From positions 30,203,358-30,267,357 of the forward strand of contig NC_090767.1 of assembly GCF_036898095.1 (NCBI RefSeq): a stretch of 64,000 nt of DNA, read 5' to 3'. The notes below the pieces were generated by a model. That model was not told the DNA's origin, did not search any database, and was given only the letters and a program-made list of their open reading frames with translations. Below are positions 31,627 to 43,375 of this stretch, piece by piece. This stretch comes from Palaemon carinicauda (taxonomy: Eukaryota; Arthropoda; Malacostraca; Decapoda; Palaemonidae). The stretch's first letter is position 1; every line of letters begins with the position of its first letter. A program made the position numbers and the translations under genes.

Positions 31627-31759
31627 TGTGTGAATGTGAATGTGATGAAATGGCTAAATATTCAACAGCTCAACCATAGCTATTCACTGAACGCGTCTTT
31701 GTATGCCCTCCAAGATGGCGGACCGGAAGTTTGATGACGTGTATTGAAAGCACTCTATA

Positions 31760-32150
31760 GCCTAAGTGAATTTTCAATACTTTTCGTTTTGGTTTTGAAA
31801 CTGAAATATGATTTAGCTTTTATATATATTCCTGTTTTATGTTCATTGGGATATTTACTATTATTTTTCAGATGTTGGTCGCAAATTCGTAGTAGGTTAG
31901 CCAGAGTTTATTAACAAATTCAGATTGGTTTTCACCTGGGTATTGGGTGGACATCTTTAGACTACACCAGGTAAAATTGAGGCCACACAATGATCGTTAA
32001 ATGGAATTCCTATTCTTAGATAACAAAATCCATACCCCAGTTGAGTCATTATTCCACTAGCATCGAATTGAAAGTAAGCAAGGCGAGTTTTTTCTAAATT
32101 TCTTGTTATATCTCGATTTTTGCTTTTTCATATCTTAAACGCAAAATGTC
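31760..32150. other. Non-coding, nothing recognised
   Basis: AT-rich spacer between the inverted-repeat segment and the LINE fragments. Confidence 0.5.
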
Positions 32151-32169
32151 TTGAAGTACATCATCCTCA

Positions 32170-32410
32170 TTAACATCTCCTACATCTATTGACGCAAAAG
32201 GCCTCGGTTAAATTTCGCCAGTCGTCTCTATCTCTCTTTTGAGCTCTTAATTCAATACCTCTGACTTCACTCTTCATATTCCTCACCCATGTAGGCCGGG
32301 GTCTTCCAACTCTTCTAGTGCCTTGTGGAGCCCAGCTGAACGTTTGATGAACTAATCTCTCTTGGGAAGATTATGATGAGGGTTAGATGGAGAGGGTTTG
32401 GGCATGTTCT
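32170..32410 (-). pseudogene. RTE/Jockey-like LINE 3' end with inverted 5' piece
   Basis: On the minus strand 32170-32352 encodes the ORF2 C-terminus: a SWAPQGTRRVGRPRPTW block followed by RDRDDWRNLTEAF. At 32355-32410 the sequence that should precede it (MMRVRWRGFGHVL type) is present on the plus strand, so the 5' end is inverted relative to the 3' end. This is the geometry of twin-primed LINE insertion. Confidence 0.65.
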
Positions 32411-33090
32411 TTAAATACATCAGGGAAATATAATTTGCTTTATACCTTCGTTAAGGAGGGTTCATTTGTAGTAACACTGTTCATTGATTCAAATCATTAA
32501 GGGACATAAGATCAGAGTTGATATATGTGATGTATTATAAGGCATAGAGAAACCATTGCAGTGGGTGGAAATATTTACTTTAGTTATACCTCATTGCATC
32601 GGAGGGGGGGGGGGGGGGAATACAGTATTAGTGAATTGTGCTATTCAGAGGATAGGGAGAAGTAAGTTGTTAACGGCTTACGTTTTTTTGAATGACGTAG
32701 ACATTTGTAAAGAATGCATTATGAGCGTTGAGCCGTCATCAAAGTTTCATCCAAGGATTCAATGTTTTGAAAGAGAATCGATCCTAGATTAAAATTCCAA
32801 TGACTCGACTTTTTCGGTCAACGATCCTGGTGAAAGGTTGTTATTTTGCTGAACTTGCTAAACTTGCAATTTAGCAGGTGACTTTGACTTTGACGGCTGC
32901 TTTTCCGGTTCCATACAGGACCCCCACTTTCATTTTATCTTGTTCATTCAGAGTACATTTCATATCACTTATTGCTCATTAACTGTGAATAATGAATTAA
33001 AATGTTCGCTGTACACTGTGAATGTGCAAGCCAATATTTTAATTCACGTATGTGACGACAGTATTGAAAAGGAATTTAGATATTTTTCTG
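32411..33090. other. Non-coding spacer between LINE fragments
   Basis: Contains a run of 15 G at 32604-32618. Two ORFs of 78 codons (32556 and 32940) show no recognisable domain. Confidence 0.4.
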
Positions 33091-33094
33091 TTTT

Positions 33095-33350
33095 ATCACC
33101 ATCATCTCCTCCTACGCCTATTGACGCAAAGGGCCACGGTTATTTTTTGCCAGTCATCTCTATCTTAAGCTTTTAATTCAATACTTCTCAATTCATCATC
33201 ATCTACCTCACGCTTCATAGTCCTCAGCCATGTAGGTTTAGGTCTTCCAACTCTTCTAATGCCTTGTGGAGCCCAGTTAAACGTTTGGTAAACTAATCTC
33301 TTGGGGAGTGCAAAGATCTCCATCTACCCCTCTCATATCCCATAGTGACC
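33095..33350 (-). pseudogene. RTE/Jockey-like LINE 3' end, second copy
   Basis: Minus-strand coding reads FNWAPQGIRRVGRPKPTW, then MKREVDDDELRSIELKA, a TAA, and DRDDWQKITVA. Same family as the copy 0.9 kb to the left, diverged, and without the inversion but with a short deletion before RLVYQTF. Non-functional. Confidence 0.7.
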
Positions 33351-33608
33351 ACGTCCCCCTTGGCGCTGTATAAATTAATACCGTCAATTATGTATTTTAT
33401 ATTTTCCTTCAAAATGTATTACAGTTCGTCGTGATTAACTTCATGGAATAACATGAGTTGGAGGGAAAAGTATTGCATTAGTATACTAGACATTACAAAA
33501 TTCTTCAGCCCAGCGAAACAAAAGCAATGACTTCTCCATTGCTTCATTTTACGGATGCCTATTATACTTGTTGCCTCATATTTAAAAAAGCTTTGTAATT
33601 TTCTATGA

Positions 33609-33960
33609 ATCTTGAGTCGATTCATTAACATAAGACATATGAGTGACAAACATAGGTTATCTGAACCAAGAACAAATAGTAAATTTGGTGAAAGGGCTTT
33701 TAGCTACTGTGCGCCTAGACATTATAATAAACTGCCAACTGAAATGAAGGACCTAAAGGGAGCAATTGAATTTAAGAAGAAACTAAAGACATTACTTTTC
33801 ACAAGATCATATGATTTGGAAGATGCTACAATCAAAGAATTGTATAAGTTGTAATGAAAATGTTTCGTTAGATGATTGATATGGACCCGCCCGAGAAGTA
33901 GTTCACTCGACTTCAGTGGAGGGTTGGATTTAAACCCAAAATAAATAAACAAGTAAGTGA
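33609..33960 (+). pseudogene. LINE ORF2 C-terminus with 3' tail (different family)
   Basis: Plus-strand ORF to 33854 contains FGERAFSYCAPRHYNKLPTE and FKKKLKTLLFTRSYD, the usual end of many LINE reverse-transcriptase proteins. A ~85-bp 3' region follows and ends in an AAATAAATAAACAAGTAAG tail, a typical LINE terminus. Strongly 5' truncated. Confidence 0.7.
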
Positions 33961-34778
33961 TCCCCTGGATAAATCACCCTAATTTTACTAATTCACACAT
34001 TTTAGTTTTGGATTCAATACGTCAACGAAAATCTTTTTTGATTTAAACAATCAACTGCTTTAACTTACTTAAATGATTGTTTCTAATCCCCGGTGCACTG
34101 GAGGACCTACCTCAATTACTAAGAATATCATACTGCGTAATCTTCGTTGATTGTTAAATTTCATGAAATTAGAAAAGCCTCCTTCTTCTTTCGAAAGCCT
34201 TAATATCATCTGCCCTTTGGATGTAGATTGAGTACTTGGTATACAAACTTAAGAACGCAGATCTGAAAGCTCAACAACTCATAAATATTCTTGTGTCCAT
34301 TATTTGTTACCTGCACGATGTATAACAATTTTCTTATTTGTGTTGGACGTCCAATTATGATAATTTGATGAGTCTCGTGTAATATCTTTAATTAATTCCA
34401 AGGTTAATAGGCAAGGCAGTGTTGTTTAGTCAGTAGTTTGTTATTAATCTTTCTCCTCTGTTTATTATGATTTACAACTTATGTTACACTTCCATTATGT
34501 TGTAATAGATAGTTAGTGTAGACGATCCTGACAACAACTTAGTTAATCTGAGTTTCTTAACAATGCCCTTCCAGATATTTCTTTACGAAAGCAATATTTC
34601 TAAGGTGATTTCCACTGAGAGAGACAAGTTATAGTCCAGTGATTCAACTATGTAACGAACTCTACTGAATAGCCAAGCCAAGATTGCCGTTAGGCATAAA
34701 ATTTATTAATGTCACCAAAGTTTTAAAGGTTTTAAAGCCACTCATGCATGGCAAGGGAAAGTGACAATGCCTTGTTAT

Positions 34779-34782
<4 letters not shown>
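33961..34782. other. Non-coding, nothing recognised
   Basis: AT-rich sequence without supported feature. Confidence 0.5.

Positions 34783-34843
<61 letters not shown>
34783..34843 (+). repeat. (TC)n microsatellite
   Basis: About 30 TC units, preceded by GACAATGCC, which also flanks the GA tract at 63203-63272 in reverse orientation. Confidence 0.98.
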
Positions 34844-34845
<2 letters not shown>

Positions 34846-35174
34846 GAGACATTTGAGATTCATTTAATCCCCAAATTCATCCCCAAATAGTTTAACTCAA
34901 AATGTGTTTGTATTTAATCACAAATCCTGTAAGCATATGACAGTGTGGACGCACTGTCTCAACACCCCCCCCCCCCACACCGGACCAAGACGTGCAAAAC
35001 ATGCATTTACGAAATTTACTTTTGAATATAAAATGGAAACATAATTATAATTTGATTTCTAACCCATAGAAATGTTATAAAAAATATCCTCAATATGGTG
35101 AAATTGTCATTAACTACGTTTTTCTTCGTTCTGTTATTAACTGGGGCCTCACCCCTTACCCCCAACGCCCTATT

Positions 35175-35530
35175 ACTACCTCCGCCAACGGAGTTGGAAG
35201 GAGGTTATGTTTCACCCCCCTGTTTTGTGTGTGTGTGTGTGTTTGTGAACAGCTTCCTGGCCACAATTTTCATCGTGGAGTAATGAAACTTTAAGGGATT
35301 AACTGTTATGTAAAAAAATGGAAATTATTAAATTTTGGAAGGTCAATGTCAGAGGTCACGGTCAAGCAAAATGTCCAATTCACGTAATCAGCCATAAGTT
35401 TGGACATCGTTGCCACAGAGACTTTAAACTTGGTTCATATTTCAGATATGAAAATTCACTCTTTTACATGTTAAGGTCAAAGGTTGAGAAATAGGCTACC
35501 GTGACGGAGGTCTGCGCTCTACTGAGTGCC
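35175..35530 (+). repeat. Dispersed repeat (CCTCCGCCAACG family), long copy
   Basis: Begins ACCTCCGCCAACGGAGTTGG and includes AACAGCTTCCTGGCCACAAT and GTTAAGGTCAAAGG. A shorter copy is on the minus strand at 62895-63050. From memory this family is abundant in marine arthropod DNA. Internal GT runs and AGGTCA-like direct repeats are part of the consensus. Confidence 0.75.
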
Positions 35531-35559
35531 CCTCTAATTGTGCTTTAACTGCTACGTAA

Positions 35560-35700
35560 CACATGATCACGTAAGGGAAGGGTGGGGAAAGTGGGTTTCA
35601 GTGCACTCCACGTGGTGCACTGTAGGCACTACTAAACAGCTTCTACAATATCACGTTGGCACTTAGCTAAACCCTCATTCAGTTTTTACCTCAGAATATA
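35560..35700 (+). repeat. Possible dispersed repeat (GTGCACTGTAGGC family)
   Basis: CCACGTGGTGCACTGTAGGC at ~35609 is matched by a diverged block at 42555-42595 (GTGCACC...TACTGTAGGCC). Only these two partial copies are visible here. Confidence 0.35.
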
Positions 35701-36640
35701 ACTTTCGTTTTCCCACATTTACTCATATTTGAAATGAACCCTTTTGGTATTTTTGCTAGTTGATCCGGGGAACCAATTTTTATACCTAATTGTTGAGGTT
35801 TTTTTTTTTTTTTTTAGTGAACTTCCATATTACGTTAAACATTATTCCAGTTTTTTTTTATTTGAAACTCGTCTTTTATTACCTTTTTAACTTAAGTTTC
35901 CCTTCATATTTTTTCACACGTCTTTTCAAAAACCTAAAATTCAATTTTATTTTTCATTCACTTCATAAGTGTCATTTTAACTACTGGAAAAATGAGACCA
36001 TAGTTTTAGCATAAGCTGAAGGGAAGTAAAAAATAGGATACTTAGAACAACAAGTTAGGAAGTATAGAGACGTTATAACAGAGTTGGATAATTGACATTG
36101 AAGGGTGAAAATAAAGATATAGAGACTGCAGTGGTACCTACATTGTTAGCAAATATTGAGACCTATTGTGTTATAATGTTAGATAGACTTCGGTTCAAGA
36201 TTGCTAAAGGAATATTTGAACAAGTTGCAAGTAAACCTTATTTTAGGGTTGATAGTGAGAACAAACATTTGGACAGGAGAGAGAATAGAATAGTAAGAAA
36301 AGGTGTTGCATTTTCAAAACATCATTGCATAAGATAACAAATAGTTAGTTGAAGAGACAATGGAAGAGAAAATAAGGGAACTACATGGTCTATGTTAAGT
36401 AAAAATCATTTATAAATATACAAAAAGTATATTAACGAAATTGAAGAGATAAGAAATAAAGTAAAAACTAAAAATCAAAATAAAAGGTTAAAGGAAAACA
36501 TAAATTGCTATAGATATATAGGAAAAAGGAAACAGAAATAACATAGTTGTTTGTAAAAGGGAATAACAGAATGGATTACATGGGTGGAATCAGCAAAGAG
36601 AAAACTACCATATCAACCAATCACGGCTGAATACGATATC
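35701..36640. other. Non-coding, AT-rich
   Basis: Includes T-rich tracts near 35800-35960. ORFs at 35790 and 36092 have no recognisable domain. Confidence 0.45.
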
Positions 36641-36656
36641 ATTATTATTATTATTA

Positions 36657-36689
<33 letters not shown>

Positions 36690-36960
36690 GGCTACAACCC
36701 TAGATGGAAAAGCATGATGATATAAGCCCAAACGCTCCAACAGGGAAAATAGTCCAGTGAGGAAAAGTTTAAGAACAATAATAATATCAAAATAAATCTT
36801 CTCCATATAAACTATAAAAACTTGAAAAATAACGAGAGGATAAAAACTTCAAAATAACTATAAGAAGAGAAACAAGACGGAATAGCTTTAATAGAAAATG
36901 TAAAACAGGAATAAAAATGAAAGGCTTTGTGGGTTTTTCAAAGAAACAAATAATACAACA
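36641..36960 (+). repeat. ATT microsatellite plus dispersed ATT-linked repeat
   Basis: ATT run to ~36689, then GGCTACAACCCTAGATGGAAAAGC and the rest of the family core to ~36775. The downstream TATAAACTATAAAAA block resembles the sequence after the copy at 6157, so the family extends further than its core. Confidence 0.75.
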
Positions 36961-37268
36961 GAACATTTGTTGAGCTGTAGAGAGTTACGAAAATAAGCTT
37001 TAGCATAGAGTTAAGAAATTAGTTTTGCCAACTAAAGAAGTTGTCCCATATATTAGTTGATAATGAAAATGCTGGAGATTACATTGCCTTACACCTTGTG
37101 ACTTTATTCAGTGTTGAGCAACGAGGAACATGGTTGTTGTAGTAAATTTAAAAGTAGTGAATATGTTGAGTCAACTGAAAAGGAACATTGAGTTTGTTTG
37201 AGTGGAAAATGAGTTTCTTTATACATTTGTTTTCCGTTTCATTTGTGATAATCAGTTAAATACTAAAG

Positions 37269-37344
<76 letters not shown>

Positions 37345-38990
37345 ACTAAGAATGCTGTTGTACATGGAATGATTGCATTAATAAATAAAATTACTAGAAT
37401 ATTAATTCATTTCTTGTTTTTCATCAGAGGTTGGACACAGTCAAGATGATGATGATCTTTCTAAAGACCACAAGACTCTACAAAAATAATCATCATCATC
37501 ATCGTGCAGGTCTATCCATATCCCAAGGATATCGGCAATCATGGCTCTCCATTCCTCTCTCTTTCCGACTCTCGCAGCAACCAAGCTACAAATATACAAT
37601 GCAGTAATTATAGGTAAGTGGTTAACTAAATAAGATATTATTTTAGTATGTGAGAACATTTAAAATGGAACACTCCTGCTTTTCAGGCTGTTTAAGTATC
37701 ATTCAAAATTTAAATAACTTTTTAATACTAAATTTCAAAGTGTTTGGTTAAATTCTTCCTGCCAGTCCCAAGGTACATCCTTTGTCCAGTGTTTATAGAC
37801 CAAGTGCAGTTTTTATTCCCGTTTATGTGCTCTTCCTACCAATAGGATAGATTCATTTGCTTGTAGTATAAAAGATGTTATTCCAACTTCATCCAGGCTT
37901 TTGTGTCTCTTCTCACGTTTTCATTCTCACAATTTCACAGACATCTCAACTAGTACTTCCCAGAATATCAACACAGCCACTTTTTTTTTCACGTTTATTA
38001 ACTTTATCCAAACTTTTGCCACTTTTCTCACTTTATAAAATGGCCCTCTCAATATGTAAGCAACTCCCACAACATCCACTTGGCCCATTATATTAATTTT
38101 CAACTCTGCACATCCATTTCAACATTCATATTTTTACCAATTCCATTTTCCTATCTTGTGCCTTCTAAATCACTAGTGTGTCGCCCCCCCCTAAAAAAAA
38201 CCATTGCAGATCTAATGTCACTTCTATAAAACATTCCTTTAACCTTTGTAACCTTTGTACTGATCCCCTTCTATTTGTATAGTTAATTGTTAATTTGATT
38301 CTAAGTACAAAATCCAACTTTCTTGATGTCACCCAAACCCAGTTTCATTGTACCCTGTCTTCCTTCTACCATCCATTAAAATTGTCTTTTTCGGCTAGTC
38401 TAATGCCTTGATCTTCTTGTGCTTTGCTCCACATTTCTAGCTTAACAACAATAACAATATTATTAATAATAATAACAATAATATAACAACTTATTACGCA
38501 TTTTTACGGAACATTTAGGATGTTAAAAGAAATAGGAAATTACTTTTTTTACTGGGATTATTTACCAACTTTTAGTATGTTCGTTTGTTAGTTTCCCGCC
38601 GGTAACATGCGTTTTTTTGTGATCAACAGTGGCGTATTATCATGTGCTGTTTATCAGCAAAGTATAGAAACCCTTGTGTTTGTTTTTTACTTGGCCAATT
38701 TGGGGATAAACGCTTTTGTCCACTTTTGCTGGAAACAGTGTTGTCTGGCTGTGAACTGTGCAAAGAAACTTGAGGTTAAAAAGGCAATTCTTTCCGTAAA
38801 GGGAGAAGTGAGATTAAATGTTCAAATCTTTTGGTATGATCAGTCATCCTACTACCAAATTGTGTCCTTTTTACGTAAGGTGGGCAGATGTATTATGACA
38901 TTAAAAATAGCAGAATCTGTGGACATTATGCTGGTGATTATAAAAAGAATGAATGTACTTCAGATTTCGTCAACTGTCTTATTTTCTTTC
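36961..38990. other. Non-coding stretch with one CT microsatellite
   Basis: No supported gene. The 140-codon ORF at 38607-39029 (many Cys, Phe and Val) matched no family I know and runs into a tandem repeat at its end. A run of GAT/ATC-rich sequence lies at 37445-37505. Confidence 0.45.
37273..37341 (+). repeat. (CT)n microsatellite
   Basis: About 34 uninterrupted units. Confidence 0.98.
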
Positions 38991-39390
38991 TTTCTTACTT
39001 ACTTACTAGCTTGTTTGCTTGATTATTAACTTGCTTGATTACTAACTTGCTTGCTTCCTTATCTACTTACTTGCTCGCATGCTTGCTTACCTCCTTACTT
39101 ATTTACTTACTCGCTTGTTTGTTAGCTTGCTCGCTTGTTTGTTTGCTTGCTCGCTTGCTTGTTTGCTTGCTTACTTATTTACTTACTTGCTTGTTTGTTT
39201 GCTTGCTTGCTTACTTACCTGTTTACTTGCTTGCTTACTTACCTGTTTACTTGCTTGCTTACTTACCTGTTTACTTGCTTGCTTACTTATTACTTACATG
39301 TTTGCTTGCTTGCTTGCTTACTTACATGTTTGATTGCTTACTTGCTTGCTTACTTACATGTTTACTTGTTTGCTTGCTTGCATGATGGAA
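38991..39390 (+). repeat. TTGC/TTAC tetranucleotide-based tandem repeat
   Basis: Mixture of CTTG, CTTA and TTTG tetramers forming a longer period. The phrase ACCTGTTTACTTGCTTGCTT recurs at ~26-bp steps around 39217-39290. It gives Leu/Ala/Cys-rich ORFs in all plus frames, which are artefacts. Confidence 0.9.
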
Positions 39391-39412
39391 TTATTGTGAA
39401 GTCATGTTGCCA

Positions 39413-39415
<3 letters not shown>

Positions 39416-39487
<72 letters not shown>
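39416..39487 (+). repeat. (TC)n microsatellite
   Basis: About 36 units, immediately before a LINE fragment. Confidence 0.98.
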
Positions 39488-39490
<3 letters not shown>

Positions 39491-39559
39491 GAAAATATTA
39501 ATAAAACACTTAACATAATGGTAATTCCATAGCACCCGGCATATTTGTAAATTAGTTAA

Positions 39560-39835
39560 TTTCCATAGACAAGTCTTAAACGACCTTCCACTTAATGTCA
39601 AGAATAGCAAAAATGTGGCAGCTTTCAAGAAAAACCTGAAGACTTATCTTTTTAGAAAGTGTTATAATAGTGACCTGAAAACTATTAAGCCTAAATACAA
39701 ATGCTGGCGAATAACTGATAAGATACAGAGCAAAATATTAACTGGAAAGAAATTATTTTCACACACCAAGGCCCGCCTGAACAGACCTTTACTGTCTGAT
39801 GGAGGGCGAGAAATAAACCCCTAAAAGTGAAAGTA
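39560..39835 (+). pseudogene. LINE ORF2 C-terminus, 5' truncated
   Basis: Encodes LNDLPLNVKNSKNVAAFKKN then LKTYLFRKCYN, the same end motif as the copy at 33609 but diverged. Followed by a short non-coding part with AAATAAACCCCTAAAAGTGA. Adjacent to the CT tract on its 5' side. Confidence 0.6.
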
Positions 39836-41940
39836 AATGATCCCAGTACTTAAACATCTTCCCAAATTAACCTTTTAACTTCTATTGCCTCAAACCCTGC
39901 TATTGCATTTAGAAATTCTTGTTATTGCTTTTGGTAGAAATTTCCCTCTGAACCAGCTGTCACAAATAAGTTTCCAGTGGGAGATAGATATTTTAATACT
40001 GCTTAAAGGATATTCACGAAAACTGTGTCCTTGCAGGATGATTAAGCATTTCAGTGATAGATTGCTTCTAAACTATGATTGCGGTGCCAGTCCAGCTTTC
40101 TCGTAGGCTTAAATTCATCCCCAAGTGGCAGTAATCCTTGTCATGTTTTTCAAATTCGTTCTCATTTTTGTTTTTGAGGGTCGTAAAACATTGCCTTCAG
40201 TTTGGAATGAAAGGAAACAAGATACGTAAAAAGCAGCTAAAATATAGAATCAAACTAAAGTATTCTAAGCTGATATTAACATTGGTAATCGTGACACATT
40301 ACACAAGAGATTTTATGTCAGAAGTCGCCAAATATTTTCATACTTATTTTAAAGCACCCTCTTAAATTTTCGGATGCCTTGTTGTTTGTAATTCAATCAT
40401 TTTGATGTTAACACATAATCCTATTCGGTTTTTTATATACCTGCCATGTTTAATAAGTGCTTTACGGGTATATAAACTATTCAAAAATTTAAGGCCGATG
40501 TAAATATTTTAGTTTTAAGCTTTACGATGCTATAGTCATCGTGTTTAGTGAAACATTCGGAAATCAAACAATTTGATAAATTAACTTTACAACAGTACTA
40601 CTCAAACATTTTATCACTGAGTTGCTATTTTAAATACTGAAAATTTCTTAGATAGTCAACTAGTAATAAGTGACTTAAGTTTGGAAGGAATCAAATTATT
40701 ACGGGAAAAATTTAGTTTTAAGTACAGTAGTAGGCAAGGTGAACATTTTGCTAAAATGTCCTTTCCATTTCTTTCCAGTTGACTAGGCATTCGTATGGAA
40801 ATGAGGACTGGAAGAGGACATTAAGGCTGTCCTTAAGTTGAGAAATTACAAGAAGAGCTAGAATCCTCTGTCGTCTGTTTGAGCCAAGTTAAGTATGACG
40901 ACACCATCAAGGGTGAACTGAAGCTGTAAACTTTGCATGAATTTGTAAATATTCGTTTTAAGGTTTTGTGCTTATTAGAAAGCAGGTTAGATTTCTGGCT
41001 TTCAATGCTGATATGAAGTTCCCCAATCAATTACAGTATAATATTAGATTATGCTGTGTAAATAGCAGATATTTAAGATCTTTTAATTTCTAGAAATTGG
41101 TTTTCCATTCAGTGAGATTTTTTTCCTTAATTTGAAACTGGAGTGATAGGCCTTATAAGATTCACTTGAGTTGTTTGATCAAAATATAGATTTTTGGCTC
41201 ATACTTTTTTTTTCTTTTTTTACTAATTCCAGATAGTTGACAAGCTTTGATCAAATCTATTCATTTTTTGTAAAAAGAAAAAGTTGATCAAATTGTCATA
41301 AATTTGTTTTGATTCATACCTTTCTTTTATTCATTCCAGATAGTTGGTAAGCTTTGATTAAACCAATGCATTTTTGTAAAAAGAAAAATATAAATACTAG
41401 TATAGTTTAATCTCCATATAGACATTGAATAAGTCATCTACTTTTTTTGGACAACAAAACTTAAATTTTACATTTTTGGTTAAATAATATTAGGAAAAAT
41501 TAGTTGTGTAAAATGCGCTTAGACAAATAATATTTACCTATTTTTTTGGACAGCAAAACTTCAAGTTTACTTTTTTGTCAAAATTTTAGGAAGAATTAGT
41601 TAAGTAAAATAAGCAAAAGTTAAGAATCTGTTGAAATTACCTTTTTAACTCTTTCCAGATTAGTGTTCCAGTTTGGTATGGCACTGAAGAAGCCTGGAGG
41701 AGGCGCAGACGTTGATGTCCTAGAATTTGAGAAATTGTCTGATTGAGGTCTTTGGTCTTCTTTCTTCTGTATGAGACGAGATAAGTATGGCATTTTCAGT
41801 TATCTAATAATGTAAACTTCATTTAGATGGTAAAATTAATTTTAAATGTTGTGATTTTTAGAATCTAGAATAGATTGTGTGACATTTAAACTTAGTTACA
41901 AGAGTACAGGCTAGGGATTTTAGACTGGGCTGGGTAGCCT
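39836..41940. other. Non-coding with short tandem duplications
   Basis: 41210-41285 and 41320-41392 are diverged copies of one ~75-bp block (ATTCCAGATAGTTG, then AAGCTTTGAT). 41438-41520 and 41538-41620 are copies of another (TTTTTTTGGACA, then AATTAGTT). Splice-acceptor-like CTTTCCAG occurs at ~40780 and ~41655 before two similar ~130-bp G-rich blocks. No ORF of note. Confidence 0.5.
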
Positions 41941-42252
41941 AAATATTATTATTATTATTATCATTATTATTGTTATTATTACTAGCTAAGCTAAGCTACA
42001 ACCCTAGTTGGAAAAGCAAGATGCTGTAAGGCCAACGACTCCAATAGGGAAAAATAGCCCAGTGAGGAAATGAAATAGGGAAATAATCAATATTTTTATC
42101 ATTGTTATTATTATTACTAGCTAATCTACAACCCTAGTTGGAGAAGCAAGATGCTATAATCCCAAGGGCTCCAACAGGGAAAAATAGCCCAGTGAGGAAA
42201 GGAAATAAGGAAATAAACAATCTTAGAAATTATGAATATTAAGATAAAGTAA

Positions 42253-42321
<69 letters not shown>

Positions 42322-42550
42322 GCTAAGCTAACAACCCTAGTTGGAGAAGAAAGATGCTATAAGCCCAAAGGCTCCAACGGGGAAAAATACCCCAGTGAGA
42401 AATGGAAATAGGGAAATAATAAGTAATATTATTTTTATCATTGTTATTATTATTACTAGCTAATCTACAACCCTAGTTGGAGAAGCAAGATGCTATAATC
42501 CCAAGGGCTCCAACAGGGAAAAATAGCCCAGCGAGGAAAGGAAATAGGTT
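41941..42550 (+). repeat. Four tandem copies of the dispersed ATT-linked repeat
   Basis: Copies start at about 41981, 42117, 42321 and 42457, each preceded by an ATT run (longest 42253-42320). The second and fourth copies share their left flank (TATTTTTATCATTGTTATTA) and are nearly identical. The array therefore arose partly by local duplication and not only by separate insertions. Confidence 0.85.
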
Positions 42551-42789
42551 AGTGATGGTAGTGCACCATGTGTGGTTTACTGTAGGCCTTAATTCAAAGT
42601 AGTATTTAATTTTTGTTTAGCAAAGGTCTTTCTACTCGTATTTGTGTGAATTCACTGTTGAAAACTTAACATAGGAACTCGAGCACATCCTTTTATTAGT
42701 TCTTAATGTTTTGTCCTGAAATATTTTAATTTCTTCGCCAAAATTATTTGTTGGTTTCTAGAATATCATAATTTTGGTGGGTTAAATTA

Positions 42790-43375
42790 TCCTAATCATT
42801 CTGGATCTTAAAATATCTTACTTTTTGGGCTTGAAATATCCTACTTTTGTGGATTAAAATATCTTACTTTTTGGGCTTAAAATATCTTACTTTTGAGTGC
42901 TTAAAATATCCTACTTTTGGGAGCTTAAAATATCTTACTTTTGGGGATTAAAATATCCTACTTTTGGGGCTTAAAGTATCTTACTTTTGGTGACTTAAAG
43001 TATCTTACTTTTGGTGACTTAAAGTATCTTACTTTTGGTGACTTAAAATATCTTACTTTTGGAGCTTAAAATATCTTATTTTTGAAAACTTAAAATATTT
43101 TACTTTTGGTGACTTAAAATATCTTACTTTTGGAGCTTAAAATATCTTATTTTTGAAAACTTAAAATATTTTACTTTTGGTGACTTAAAATATCTTACTT
43201 TTGGTGACTTAAAATATCTTACTTTTGGGGACTTAAGCTATCTTACCTTAAGGGATTTAAAATATCATACTTAAAAGATTTTACTTTTAAGGACTTGAAT
43301 CATCTTACTGTTGTGGGCTTAAAAAATCTTACTTTTTGTTGCTTGAAATATCCTACTTTTGGGGGCTTAATTTGT
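42790..43375 (+). repeat. Minisatellite A, ~24-bp unit
   Basis: Degenerate copies of CTTAAAATATCTTACTTTTG followed by a variable GGGG/GTGA tail. About 24 units. Confidence 0.9.

Larger units (their letters stand above)
30346..31758. mobile_element. Inverted-repeat-bounded segment with THAP exon
   Basis: 30346-30409 (ATAGAGTGCTTTCAAT ... GGAGGGCATACAAAG) is an inverted, imperfect copy of 31694-31758. The segment between is ~1.3 kb and contains a short ORF next to each repeat, each reading inwards. It could be a DNA transposon remnant or an inverted duplication of a gene promoter with first exon. No transposase catalytic domain is present inside, and no clear target duplication was seen. Confidence 0.5.

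Noticed and set aside
38607..39029. 140-codon ORF as a candidate host gene
   Set aside because: No recognisable domain, AT-driven composition, and its C-terminus is tandem repeat; kept only as a remark in the surrounding non-coding entry.
39035..39518. ORFs rich in Leu/Ala/Cys that look like membrane proteins
   Set aside because: Produced by the CTTG/CTTA tetranucleotide repeat; all plus frames give the same bias.
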